Below, piece after piece: positions 19,096 to 30,578 of a DNA stretch of 64,000 bases. Location: the NCBI GenBank assembly GCA_963556255.1, contig OY744617.1, positions 31,090,066 to 31,154,065 on the forward strand, read 5' to 3'. The notes below the pieces were generated by a model. It saw only the letters and a program-made list of their open reading frames with translations. It was not told where the DNA came from and made no database searches. Both the position numbers and the translations under genes were made by a program. Origin of the DNA: Allolobophora icterica (taxonomy: Eukaryota; Annelida; Clitellata; Crassiclitellata; Lumbricidae). Numbering within the stretch: the stretch's first letter is position 1; every line of letters begins with the position of its first letter.

Positions 19096-19960
19096 CGACC
19101 TTCGATTGCGACACACATACAAACATAAATAAATACATACATACATACATATATACATACATACATACAAACATGCAAACATACATACATACATACATCC
19201 ACACCTACACTTATCGATACAGATATAGATATATTCAAAAATTATACATACAATACATGCATGTATATATACACACATACATATATACAGACATACATAC
19301 ATACAAATATGCATACATAAAGACATATATACATACACACATCATACATATATACATACATACATTCATGAAAACATACATAGATACATACCTACACTTA
19401 TCCATACAGACACAGATATATACATACAATACATGCACACGTATATACACATATACATATATACAGACATACAAACATAAATACATACACACATAAATAC
19501 ATACACACATACATTATATACATACATTCATGCCTGTATACAGGCATGCATGCACACACATATACATACAGATGTACATAAATACATGCATACATAAATG
19601 CATGCATACAGATTTTCACTTTCAATGACGCCATTCCTCTCTTCGCTGTGCTCTTCTCTTCACATATACGTATGTACATAGTGTATACAAACATACATAT
19701 ATACATTCAGACATACATACATATATACACACATACATACATATATACATACATACATTCGCTGTATCCTTCGGATGATGACCGAAGGATACATCGAACT
19801 GAAGAGAAGAGCACAGCGAAGAGAAGAATGGCGTCATTCGAGGTGGAAACCTGCCGAAGGGCAGAGAATTTAAAGAGGAGTGAAGATACATAGATACATA
19901 CATACCTAAAACATACATACATAAAATCCATACATGTTGAGTACATACATACGCACTGGG
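19096..19960. repeat. Imperfect CATA/CATACA microsatellite field
   Basis: Mostly ACATACATACAT-type units. Within it an inverted pair occurs: 19622-19672 (GACGCCATTCCTCTCTTCGC) is complemented around 19800-19835 (GCGAAGAGAAGAATGGCGTC). Frames across it give Tyr/Ile/Thr or Cys/Met/Val low-complexity strings and are not genes. Confidence 0.9.
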
Positions 19961-20029
19961 AGCACCTCTGATTAGCGAACACTGAGAGGCGCTTTATAAA
20001 TGTTTAGATACAATGCAAAACAATATATC

Positions 20030-20640
20030 AAATCAATCAATCAATCAAATCATTTTATTGCATCTCAATAGACGTAATGACAACCAAAATTTCAAAAACA
20101 ATAAAAACAAGAATTATTCGTAGGTCACGCCTGTTGAGGCAAAAGGTGGCCCCAAAGGGAAGAATTCCCGCTGGGCAGGGACACCTACTGGATTAAGTAG
20201 CACGGTCAGTATGGCTGTCTTGAAAGAAACCAAGGAGGAGAAAGAAAGTAAGGCAAATCAAAACTGCTTAACTAATCTTAACTATCTTACTAAGCTTAAC
20301 TAACTAACTAAAGCGGTGAAGAAAATTAGAAAGGAATAAGAATCACTGGCGAGTAAAAAAATGGGAGTAGAAGTGGCCCACGTGCGTACACGTGAACCCC
20401 CACAGCGCAACGACACCCCGTGCGTTCAATGTTAGAGTTCAATTGCGACAGAACTCATTAGGAACGATTTCAAACGGGTCTTAAATAAATGAATATTTGG
20501 AGAGAGGCGAATGTCTGGGGGAATCTTCGCCCATAATTTAGGTCCGAAAACTTTTATGCTAAATGCTCGTGTGTTTGTGCGGGCTTTAGTAGGTCTGAGG
20601 GAGGTAGCATTCCTAGTATTGTGGATGTGAATCTGAATAC
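20030..20640 (-). mobile_element. LINE 3' fragment, antisense
   Basis: On the minus strand, 20640 to about 20432 reads HNTRNATSLRPTKARTNTRA, then FGPKLWAKIPPDIR and FKTRLKSFLM. This is the C-terminal block of Jockey/CR1-type reverse-transcriptase proteins (RTN...FSI...GP..W..IP). The 3' UTR follows to 20030, ending in ATTGAGATGCAATAAAATGATT and a GATT tail. The frame enters microsatellite sequence upstream, so the 5' side is truncated. Confidence 0.75.
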
Positions 20641-21125
20641 AGACATACATACAAGCGTGCATACATACATGCATGCATACAGACATAATATGCATATATA
20701 CATGCATGCATATATACATAAAGATATGCACACTTACATACATACATACGCATGCATACATACACAAATGCACACACATAATAATTACTTCCATACACAC
20801 CTGCATACATAGGGTCTACATACACACCTGCACACATACATGTGACTCCGGGTATCTCTCTCGCCCAAGCATCTCTTCTTGCGTTTCTTTGTTTGACCGG
20901 GCAGATTGATGTTTGCTAAGATTATCTGCTGTCTGGATGGACAGAGGGAGACAATCCAATCTGCGCATTCGCACTAAGACCCTGTCTACTCTTTTACTTT
21001 CACCTTGGCTCTTGTAGGCCCACCATGAGGGAAGGCATACATCAATGAAGATAATATGGTAGCTCTCGCAATCTCATGCAGTGTTGTCGATGGAATGCCA
21101 TGTCATCGAAGGACTCCTTAGGGAA
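20640..21125. other. CATA microsatellite, then unclassified sequence
   Basis: Positions 20640-20850 are CATA-type repeats. From 20850 to 21125 there is unique-looking sequence with no gene, ending where unit 2 homology resumes. Confidence 0.6.
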
Positions 21126-22688
21126 AGAGTCGACCTCTTCAAGGTAACGTTGGATGACTTTTTATTTTAAGAAATAATCTGATGCATTAGTCGATTGGTA
21201 GTTATCTACCTCCATTTCAGTGGAACATGTGAATGATTTATGCTTGAAATCAAGTTTCTGTAGAAGGATGTAAAGGATTCTATGATAACTTGCTTTCATC
21301 GACACTTAGGGTTTCATTAAAATTGTCCCACTTGTAAACCTTTTTGGTTAAAATTATAAACAAACGATTAAAAATTGTCTTCTCAGTCGTAGCCAGATGC
21401 TTTCTATAAGGCGAAGTCACAAGTATAATTTTTTTGGGGAGGGGCCGTAGAGTAATGGATAACACACTGGCCTGAAGAGCTGAAGGTACCAAGATCGAAC
21501 CCCGTAGACACCCGTAAGGAAAAATTCTGCCTTCCATTTGCTAGGTGGCGGCGGTGGTTAAATGAAAAGTAGGCCGTGATTTGGCGCCGTATGTTGGCTG
21601 CCGCATAAGCAGTTATATTCGACTCCTGTAAAACTGTTATCGTGTGCTTCTACTGTTTACATGTATGTAAGGCGCCCTGCGTGGCTGCCGTTTCTACTAT
21701 ATGTGTGTTCACTGTACAACGCAGTGCGTTTGCAGGCGCTTAATTAAAGAAAAAGATTATTATTATTATTCGCCTCATAACATTGTCGATTGAAAGCAGA
21801 TCCGTAATATTAACAGCAACACAAAATGGCAGCCATTTTGCAGGCCTACGTTTTGTGACATTAATTGAGCATTTCATGACGAAAATCTTCCAGTTTAAAA
21901 TCGCCTAGCCATGATGCAAATATGGATAGTTTGTTTTGCTTAAGGCAACAGCATCTACCCAAAGAGTTATTGGTAGTTTTTGTAAACCAGTAGGCACAAT
22001 ATTACAACATCAGATGGGGAATTTCTTATGTAGGCTATTAACAATGATTGTCTCTAAAATGTCTTCGTTCTGTTTGCGTCCGATTCAGATCCTGGTTTCA
22101 CTGAAGCGAGCGGATATTGTAGCCTATGCGGGTCTGACGTCGGGTAATTTCATCTGAAAATAACTTATCTAGAAATATTCTAATAGGCCGAAGAAGAGCA
22201 CTGCCCACCGGCCCTCAAATACCGACGCTTGGAAAATTGGAGTCGCCAACACTTCGCACCGACCACTCCCTCTCACGAAAGCTCAATGGACTGCGCTTCT
22301 TCTCCACCTAATCTGGTGCCTGAATCTAGGCCTCTAAGAACCATAAAATCGGAAGACAGGCTGCGGGAAATAACTAATCCGAAAAGATAGAACATTCTCC
22401 CTGTCCTAAACGACATCACGTAATTTGCATTGCCTACAAAACACAGATAGAGCCCGGAAATTTTAGTTATGGTTACATCAATGGCATTCAATGGGAGAAT
22501 GACTTCTATAAGGCCGTTACTATAATGCACAAAGCATCAAACGATGGTCGATTCCAGAAACCATTGTTAGAGTTTTAGTCCATCGGACAAGCCACGTCAC
22601 AAATTGGAATATTTACACGTATGAGTCAAAGTGCAAGCAAGAAAGATAAGTATGCTTGCTAATGTGTCTTTTTGTAGATAATACGTAG
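21126..22688. repeat. Tandem unit 2, upstream flank part 3
   Basis: Homologous to 2525-3275 plus 4887-5349 (unit 1) and 29285-30290 (unit 3). It holds the empty site of the unit 1 hAT insertion (about 22160, CTTATCTAGAAATATTC) and of the TAA-flanked element (about 22645). A SINE is inserted at 21427-21769. Confidence 0.85.
21427..21769 (+). mobile_element. tRNA-derived SINE, family C, long form
   Basis: The head has GCCGTAGAGTAATGGATAAC and a box B-like GATCGAACCCC. The 3' end is GCAGTGCGTTTGCAGGCGCTTAATTAAAGAA plus a short ATT tail. Units 1 and 3 lack it: ACAAGTAT there runs straight into CACCTCAT or similar. The insertion is therefore younger than the unit duplication. Confidence 0.8.
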
Positions 22689-22714
22689 AAAAAGAAGAAG
22701 AAGAAGAAGAAGAA

Positions 22715-22771
<57 letters not shown>

Positions 22772-22826
22772 GAAGAAGAAGAAGAAGAAGAAGAAGAAGA
22801 AGAAGAAGAAGAAGAAGAAGAAGAAG

Positions 22827-22857
<31 letters not shown>
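22689..22857. repeat. Composite (GAA)n-(GAT)n-(GAA)n microsatellite
   Basis: About 10 GAA or AAG units, then about 17 GAT, then about 30 GAA. It lies in the same insertion zone as a SINE and has no counterpart in the other units. The poly-Phe, poly-Leu and poly-His frames across it are not genes. Confidence 0.95.
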
Positions 22858-22858
<1 letters not shown>

Positions 22859-22889
22859 GAGAAAAGCAGCTACAGGCATGAAGTTCTAG

Positions 22890-23135
22890 CCATTTCATTT
22901 TCCTAGCCTTGGAATATGAGGATGGGTGGCCAGTCCTCTCTCTCGCCGTCTCATCTTCCCACCGACCAACCGACTATGAACGGTCAGTGTACTGAGTATA
23001 GCCAGGGAGCGTGCGTGGAGCAGAAATCTCGAAACGAATTTCTGCCCTGGATTTGAACCCCCGACCTCTGGATTGACAGCCCACAAGACTAACCAATACA
23101 CTATCGTGCGATATCCTATGTGCAGACCAAGAAGC
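22890..23135 (-). mobile_element. tRNA-derived SINE, family A, antisense
   Basis: The reverse complement gives a tRNA-like head with TATTGGTTAGTCTTGTGGGC and a box B-like GGTTCAAATCC, then GGCAGAAATTCGTTTCGAGA, CCTGGCTATACTCAG and GGAAGATGAGACGGCGAG. The same family is on the plus strand at 40252-40500 and 61345-61600. It interrupts the unit 2 flank. Confidence 0.8.
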
Positions 23136-23592
23136 AATTTATTTAAACGGATGTTTTGATTCAACGGAAAGCTAACGCAACACATAATGCTGCGTATTTT
23201 ACATTGTACAGTACATTGTGTAGTACATATTTTAGTTTTTTCTTTTTTCAATTAAAAAGTTTTGGCCAGTAAAGTTTGCTAAGCAGAACGTGAATCATTG
23301 AGCTTGTAATGGTATATTTTAATAAAGACTACTTATCAATAATGATGTAGGCCTATGTTATTCGTAGGATTAGGCCTAGAGTCAAGAGCTTCAGATCGCC
23401 ATCGGATAGATGGTTAGCTGAAACTAGACAATCTATTAAACATGATCGGCCGAATGTGTGATTGATGGCACTTGATATGTGTGATGAACTAAAATTCAGT
23501 TCTTCCTTCTTCTGCTGATGCTGATGATGATGGAGATGACAATGATAATGATTATAAAGACTTTTAAAGTTTGCAGGTGTTTTTCATTTAGG
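23136..23592 (+). promoter_or_regulatory. Conserved 5' region of Mab-21-like gene 2
   Basis: Homologous to 7555-8138 and 30290-30578. It ends with TTTTTCATTTAG immediately before GATGACGG, which looks like a pyrimidine-rich 3' splice acceptor, so a 5'-UTR intron is possible. No promoter element can be pinned down. Confidence 0.4.
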
Positions 23593-26472
23593 ATGACGGA
23601 TCATGTGGGTAAATCGAATGAAGAAATGGCATCTTGGTTCATCGCTAGCACGTGCCAATTACTTCCGAAGTCATTTCCTCTTGTCTCTGATCAAATGCAT
23701 AACTTAATACCGTCCTGGAGCACTGCATCAACTGAGTATTCAATTGATTGTGGCAGCCATGCTGAGTTCTATATCCGACCGCTCAATTCATGCATTAGTG
23801 ACACGGATATCTTGGTGGCCGGACCTGATGAATTGGTCTTTAGTGGTGACTTTCCAGTGTTGCCAAGGGATATGAGTGGCCTAGCAGATACAATCAAGTG
23901 CCACAAGATTGAATCATACCGTGGATTTCCAGGTTTTGTTCGATTACGATATATCGGGGAAATGAACTATAATTGGAAATTTAAAAAGTACGAATTTACT
24001 ACAGCTCTTTCAAACAACTACGCAATGCTAGATATGGATTGTATTGCAATAACGTATTCTCTTCCTACAGTCTTCAGAAACGCCATGACAAAAATTATTA
24101 GTGGTCCAGCAATTAAACATCGAACCGAAACGCATGGTGGTCATTGTTGCTTACGTGATTTCGTCCGCAGCGTGTGGTGCCCACAATGGCCTAAAGAAGC
24201 CCAAGGTTGGCTTACACGAGTTAGGAATAGTGGATGGCCGACCATTGATATAATCGCCGACGTTACACAAAATGGCTGTCACGTTGTCTTCGTTAAGCAT
24301 CGTTCTTGCAGAGACGATAAACTACAGTGGAGATTTTCATTTTCAGTGGCGGAGGTAATTTTACTTCAGAGTTTGACTCAAATTCAACAGATTGTCTATC
24401 ATTTGTTGAGGTTCTTCTGCAAGAGAGAAATAATACAAAAGGATTGTCCAAAGGAAGATGAGGTTCTTTGTCCGTATCATTTGAAGACGCTGATGTTATG
24501 GACTTGTGAAGAGATGTCCCCGGAATGGTGGAATTCCTCTTCTGCTATTACGATCTGCTGTGAGTTATTAAAGAAACTTTCAGACTGGCTACAGAAGAGG
24601 CACTGCCCGAACTATTTTATTCCTGAAGCAAATTTATTTCGTGAATCATGGAGCTCCATAATCCTTGAGAAGATTGAAAAACCACTAAATGAATTTCGAA
24701 ATTCGGGCATTCTTTGCCATTGGTTCGTCGAAAATTATATACTGCCATTCATTCGGAGACATTTCGAGCTTAAAAGCACAATGGAGGAAATGCCACATTT
24801 TGTGGATTTCATGCTGCCTATCTTTAAGTTTTGGAAAGAGACTGAATCAGAATCATTAGATTTATATTTTTATCTCACATTATCAAATTCACATTCGCGA
24901 GGTCGTCTTAAAATAAAAGCCGGGTTAAGTTCGGGACTGCGCCAGAACTTCGTAGCGGGATATAATTCAGGATGTATTCACTCGGATAAACACTGTCAAC
25001 TGGGAGAGCTTTCACCAAGACAGAAAGTCTTATGTTTCAAATACTATGATATCCTACTGTTTATTTTGCATGCAGCATATGGTTTAGGGTGCGGAGAGAT
25101 TTCATGGGATTGCAGTCTCTTTGTTGAATTTGTCAATGGAATCCAGCTACAACCAAAAAATGTAAGGTCTCAGTATCATAACTTTCCGAAAGCATGCACA
25201 AGACAGAGTTGTCGGTTTCAATTTCTGCGTGCTCATGGTCTCATGCAAAATTTAACAGGATCAAATAGTCTTCCGGAATTTCAATTACTGTCTCTCATGT
25301 CAAAAGAGTTTCTAATAAGAGCTTTAGAACACGAAGGTTCTAAATTGAACGGCATTGCTCCTGCAGCTTTGGCCTATCTGGCTGCAATCCACTTTGCCAC
25401 ATCAGAACACCAACTTGCAATACGCTTCTGCTTGTCAGTTTTCGTCGATCAGCCTTCCCAAGAGGATAAAGAGACACTGAATGCAGGTTGTTTGTTGTTT
25501 ATTGACGATGTCGCAAGAATCGTAGGATTGTGTGTGCTTCAAAAGAAGATTACTGACATCAATCTTCATTACATTGGCGGGCGGCTTTATCTTGATCTGC
25601 GTCTTTCACCCGAGGTCTTTGCTCATTACTTAATTGTATCATCTACCGAAAGAACACTCAAACATTTATATTTTAGTCGTGATTGGCCGGACTCAACATT
25701 TCCTATGGACGAATATTTAAAGGCGATAATAAAACCGAAATGCATTGTTTCGATGAAGTCAGGTTCTCATTTGAATGCTACCAGACAGATCGTTTATCAC
25801 AGAACAGATGCATTGACAGAAACCGAGACTTCAAGTGTGAATCCTTTGACAGTCAAAGAAAGAGTAATTGGTGTTCTAATGGAATATGCTCTAGAAAATA
25901 TGATTTCATTCTACAATGTGATTCGCAAGGACTTTGGGATCCAGTGCAACACAGGTGACTGCTATCGTGCTTTGTACCTTTACAAATGTCGCAAATACGA
26001 TGAAGTGCAGTGTCTGTGTGAACGAATTCTGCAAGAGCCTGATCTGCTAAGCGATCTGAAGGAAGTTTCAATTGCGAATGTTTTGTTGTTGCCACCGCTT
26101 GACTGTTTTTTCGACCGAGACGTACAGTCGTTGCTTGGATTTCACACACTCTTTTATTATTTATCACCTTCGATTGATAATATCGGGAAAGTTAAGCCAT
26201 CTGCTGAGTCAACGTTTGAACACTGGTTTGCCCGATTTGTGAACTATCATAAGCGTGAACTCTTCTTCTTACTTGGAATTCAGTATTCCATTAAAAGCCA
26301 CTATTTTGTTGGAAGATATTTTCTTGCAAAATATTTGAAAGTCAGATGTTGTGTAGATTGCAATCTTCCATATTCAGAAGCATTGACTGAATTTACTGCT
26401 CAGGGAACAAATCTTCCGTTTGAACGTATCATTCGCCGATTTCTTCTACGAAAGCTTCGTACTAATAAATAG
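23593..26472 (+). CDS. Mab-21/cGAS-like (cGLR-type) protein, tandem copy 2
   Basis: An intact, intronless 959-residue ORF. The frame is open back to 23518, but the first 25 codons come from repeat-like leader (MLMMMEM), so I place the start at the ATG matching copies 1 and 3. Key residues are kept: GS (54-55), SDTDIL with D70 and D72, GFPGFVRL, LDMD (146-149), WCPQWPKEAQGW, GCHVVF and YFIPEANLF. Over residues 240-350 only 4 of about 110 residues differ from copy 1. By contrast the segment after LDMD (about 150-193) is heavily changed. The C-terminal 600 residues keep the TPR-like ALAYLAAIHFATSEHQLAIR segment. This is the B-type copy and is the most different of the three in places (QLQPKN for SIQPKI). 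A role in innate sensing is inferred from family membership only. Confidence 0.85.
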   Translation: MTDHVGKSNEEMASWFIASTCQLLPKSFPLVSDQMHNLIPSWSTASTEYSIDCGSHAEFYIRPLNSCISDTDILVAGPDELVFSGDFPVLPRDMSGLADTIKCHKIESYRGFPGFVRLRYIGEMNYNWKFKKYEFTTALSNNYAMLDMDCIAITYSLPTVFRNAMTKIISGPAIKHRTETHGGHCCLRDFVRSVWCPQWPKEAQGWLTRVRNSGWPTIDIIADVTQNGCHVVFVKHRSCRDDKLQWRFSFSVAEVILLQSLTQIQQIVYHLLRFFCKREIIQKDCPKEDEVLCPYHLKTLMLWTCEEMSPEWWNSSSAITICCELLKKLSDWLQKRHCPNYFIPEANLFRESWSSIILEKIEKPLNEFRNSGILCHWFVENYILPFIRRHFELKSTMEEMPHFVDFMLPIFKFWKETESESLDLYFYLTLSNSHSRGRLKIKAGLSSGLRQNFVAGYNSGCIHSDKHCQLGELSPRQKVLCFKYYDILLFILHAAYGLGCGEISWDCSLFVEFVNGIQLQPKNVRSQYHNFPKACTRQSCRFQFLRAHGLMQNLTGSNSLPEFQLLSLMSKEFLIRALEHEGSKLNGIAPAALAYLAAIHFATSEHQLAIRFCLSVFVDQPSQEDKETLNAGCLLFIDDVARIVGLCVLQKKITDINLHYIGGRLYLDLRLSPEVFAHYLIVSSTERTLKHLYFSRDWPDSTFPMDEYLKAIIKPKCIVSMKSGSHLNATRQIVYHRTDALTETETSSVNPLTVKERVIGVLMEYALENMISFYNVIRKDFGIQCNTGDCYRALYLYKCRKYDEVQCLCERILQEPDLLSDLKEVSIANVLLLPPLDCFFDRDVQSLLGFHTLFYYLSPSIDNIGKVKPSAESTFEHWFARFVNYHKRELFFLLGIQYSIKSHYFVGRYFLAKYLKVRCCVDCNLPYSEALTEFTAQGTNLPFERIIRRFLLRKLRTNK

Positions 26473-27658
26473 TTCCGGAGTTTCATGATATCAATGACCA
26501 GGTTGAGTTTCCATTTAAAATCTGCTTTTAGTGATATGTAATTCCAGAGAACAAAACTTACTTCTAGAGTGTTGCTGCGTGACCCGGCAATCTCTGGAAA
26601 GCCAATACATAGTCTAAGACATCTTTGATGTCGGAGCTGAGAGTTGCCTGTTCCAAAGACAAAACGAAGTTGCTTTTTATTCCACAGTATACGTTCCTTT
26701 TCCTTCTCACTACCGCCTTTTCAACATCTGCTACACAGATCGTATTACCGTGTTGGACTGCGGCGCCTGTGATTCGCTCATAGAAAGCCCTACACAACTT
26801 TCTATTGACTATTCTGTCAGCCTTTCAGGAAGCTCCTTCGTGTGGAAGTTTCGTATAGGCGGCTATGAATTCTCCAGCCATTCAAGCAGGACCCATATGA
26901 GAATGAACCGTTGTAGAATTTCAACCGTTCTTCGAAAGCTTGCAGTTATATCACATTTCGTGGCATTACATTACGGTACAACTCGTTCCGTAACGACCCT
27001 CAAAGAGTAAGTTCAACACCTTTCAAAAACGATACATGAGGATAAGACTGAGAACCCCTACAATGCCCAGGTAACTAACGCTGAAGTATAGATACGTACC
27101 TATGCGACCTCTATCGCGGAGATGATCAAATCAAAGACATTCGGTCGCACTCAACATTATACTGGCCGAGTGGACCTCTTTCGAGGACTGCGAACGAACA
27201 GAGTGGTGGCAGACTGGACCATGCTTCTGCATTGTGAACGATCAGTAACGAAGCGAGGGGTGTTCCAGCGGTGCCGTGGAACAGGGCGCAACTCAAGTGT
27301 GGGCGCAAATTTTGAGAAGGAATGAATTAATTATTGAACTACTTGCTTTATCTTGTAATATATAGTATCCATTTAAAATGAAATGAATGTAACAAAGTTA
27401 AGTAACAACGAATAAAGGTGTGTTTATATAATATAAATAGATAGATACCTGACGTTATTGGTTAAGTTGATCTCTGAGGGCGGGCGTTACATTTACCCAT
27501 GGCAGAGAGCGAAATAATACATTGTTAGGTTTGTGCGATCGTTATAAATATAAATCCACAAGCATGACAAGACTCGAGAAAAAGAAAGAGCAATCGGACG
27601 GTCGTGGCATACATGAATCCGAACGGTGTAACAGACTTCAATCAGTTGAACCTCTGCA

Positions 27659-27865
27659 ATGCTCTTCATAAACTTGGCGCTTAATGTGACATTCGTGTGT
27701 GTCCCAACTGTTCTTATTCACGTGGAAGAAAGTGTAGTGTTCTTGGCAGCGATGAAGCGTAGAATGCGAATGGATTGGACACACTCATTGGCAGACAGTT
27801 GTGATACTGTAGCAAAACGGATGAATTTGTTTTCAGCATTGCTCCATTTAAGATGTGCATCATAA
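27659..27865 (+). CDS. Short ORF conserved in all four units (copy 3)
   Basis: Begins MLFINLALNVTFVCVPTVLI and continues VEESVVFLAAMKRRMR. The C-terminus differs from copy 1 because a block is missing. Same reservations as for the other copies. Confidence 0.2.
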   Translation: MLFINLALNVTFVCVPTVLIHVEESVVFLAAMKRRMRMDWTHSLADSCDTVAKRMNLFSALLHLRCAS

Positions 27866-30299
27866 ATTATCAGATTCCGTTTATCTTGACAGAATTGTAA
27901 AATGAGCGAATAATTTATGTGAATATCATTTGACTGAATGCTAAATACTTTTGGTTTTAATTACTTAATTTAGTATGTAATTTGTGTTTGTTGGATTAAC
28001 CTTGTGGTCAAATAAACATTTGCAAAAATACGGTTTCTACGATATTCGTTGACACTATGACGACGAAAATGAAAGATGACGCGACTACTAACACGAAAGG
28101 AAGTCGAGCAATCCCTTAAACCCCGAAGAAGGAGCAGACACGTGCGTGAAATACTGTATTAGTGTCTCCATTCTTTGATCTCTTCTCCTGGGCATTGAAG
28201 CATAGTGGCTTTTATTGCGTCCTAGTACATGGACATTGATTCTGGATCACGCTGCCTCAAAGTAGTCAGTGCTTACGGATGTTAGAAATCCCAGGGGTTC
28301 CTATGTCTCTAGCTCACACGATTTTCTATTGGAAAGTAGTCAGCAATGAAAATCCGTTGAGAAGTATGAACGAAAGCCGAATGGTCAGAGAAATAACAAT
28401 AATGACAACAACAGCAGCAGCAACAAGAACAATAATAGTAATAATTGTAATAACAATAATAATAATAGGCCTAATAATAATAATAACTTCCGAGGGATAA
28501 TATGTACTTCGCGGGAAAAAAATAATAATAACCTAAATAAAAATATTAATAATAACCTATCATTATCCATCCAAAGAACTCGCCAACATTGCACCTACTG
28601 CAATCTGTGTTCAGGTTTCCATTCCAAATGGACGGAAAGCCTCTTCCACTTCCCCTCTTCCGTCTCGTTGTCCCAATTCTAAACACCATCCACCGTAGCC
28701 GTCTGACTGTCCTTTAACAAAAGCTTATAAGTAGGATAATGGTAAGGATGACGCCAATGACCTTTGCTACGGTGCGGCGCCGTCAAATAGAAACTGTAGG
28801 TACCTAATAGGAATGCTCTTGCCTAATATAATTACTATAATTGCACGACTTCCGTTTTCGGGTGGTGCCAGTCCCTAGCCTGGATAATATAGTAGGGCGA
28901 TGCCAGTCATATTCATTGTGACATTAATCAGCGTCGCTAAACGGAAGCTACTCACCAGTAATTCTTCCACTGTTGTTTTCGGGTTGTGCCGCTCTCAAGT
29001 AAGTTGGATACTGAGGGATGTTAGTCATCTTCGTATAATGACACAACATCGTTAACAAAATATGACCTGCCAGAGAAAACTTTGTTGCCATTTGGAACAA
29101 GCCCACAGTAATTCCTCGTCGATGCTTAGTTACCAGCATGCCTAATTGTTCTACAAAGCCACACGATGTCGATGGTTATTCTAACAACCTCAATAATGGC
29201 CATAGTCAGGAAAACCCACAAGTACGTGTCTTATTTCATCGTTGGACCATCATCGGAAAGAACTCATTTCACTCTGTTTACTCTTCAAGGTAACGTTGGA
29301 TGACCTTTTATTTTAAGAAATAATCTGATGCATAAGTTGATAGGTACCTTCGTTTAAGTGGGACATGTGAAAGATGTGTGTTTGAAATCAAGTTCAGGTA
29401 TAGGAATGTAAAGGATTCTATGACATCCTACTTTCGTCAATACTTTGGGGTTGTTTCAAATTGTCCTACTTGAAAACCTTCCTCGTTAAAATTATAAACA
29501 AACGATTAAATACAGTCTTCTCAGCCAGATGCCTTCGTTAGGGCAAGGTTACAAGTATTCACCTCATGACATTGTCGATAGAATGCAGTTCCGTAAAAAA
29601 GCAACAGGAAATGGAATCCATTTTGCAGGTCTACGTTTTGTGACATTCGCTGAACATTTCATCACGAAAATCTTCCAGTTTTAGATTGCCTAACCCTAGA
29701 AGTAATGACCCTTGGGACATTATGGCTTATGATACTTATTACAACAGCATCTAGCGAAATAGCAACTGGTTGTTTTGGTGCCCTTTACGATATTGTCCAT
29801 ATTTCACAACATCTTAATGGTTTTTTACCGTAATGGGGAATTTCTTACGTAGCCTATTAGCAATGCGTCTAAAATATCTTCGGCTTGCTTGCGTCCGCAG
29901 CACGCAGGCCTGCTGAGACGTAGATCCTGCTTTGGCTGATGCCAGTGGATGTTCTAGCCTCTGCGAATCTGACGTCGGGTAATTTCAGCTGAGAATAGCT
30001 TATCAAGAATATACGGAAGAAGAGGACTAGCCACCCATCCTCCGATATCGATGCTAAGAAAGTTGGAGTCACTAACACTTCGTACCTACAAAATATAGCT
30101 TGATGGACAGCTCTTCTCCTCCTCCTGATCTCGTGCCCGAGTCTAGGCCTCTAAGGCTCATGAAATCGGAAGACAGGCTACGGGAAATAAGTAATCCGAA
30201 AAGATTGGACTTCTCCCTGACCTAAACAACATCACGGAATTTGCCTAACATCAAGGATATTCAATGGGAGAATCTAATCCAATGACTTCTATAGCGCAA

Positions 30300-30578
30300 T
30301 GGTTTATTTCATTAAAGATTTCTTATCAATAATGACGTCGGCCTATATGATTAGCGGGGTTAGAGCCAAGAGCTTCAGATCGTCATCAGACAGATACTGA
30401 AGCTAGACAGTCTATTAAACATGATTGGTCGAAATTTGAGTGACAAAGGTGAATGGTTTCGCTTGATATAGAGTTCAGTTCTTACTACTTCTGCTGCTGT
30501 TGCTGCTGGTGATGACATGCTAATGATGATGATGATGGCGTTTTTAGGATGAAGAATTGTAGATGTTTTTCATTTAGG
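30300..30578 (+). promoter_or_regulatory. Conserved 5' region of Mab-21-like gene 3
   Basis: Homologous to the regions upstream of genes 1 and 2 (ACTTATCAATAATGA-like, CTATTAAACATGA). It ends in GAATTGTAGATGTTTTTCATTTAG just before GATGACGG, again acceptor-like. Only four GAT units remain where gene 1 has about 39. Confidence 0.4.

Larger units (their letters stand above)
26473..30578. repeat. Tandem unit 3, upstream flank (A-type), least interrupted
   Basis: About 4.1 kb between genes 2 and 3, matching the unit 1 flank throughout. It serves as the reference for insertions in units 1 and 2: it has no hAT element at about 30003, no MITE at about 28550, no SINE at about 29560 and no TAA-flanked element near 30280. 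Short CAA and ATA-rich tracts lie at 28390-28560. No gene other than the short ORF at 27659. Confidence 0.85.
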
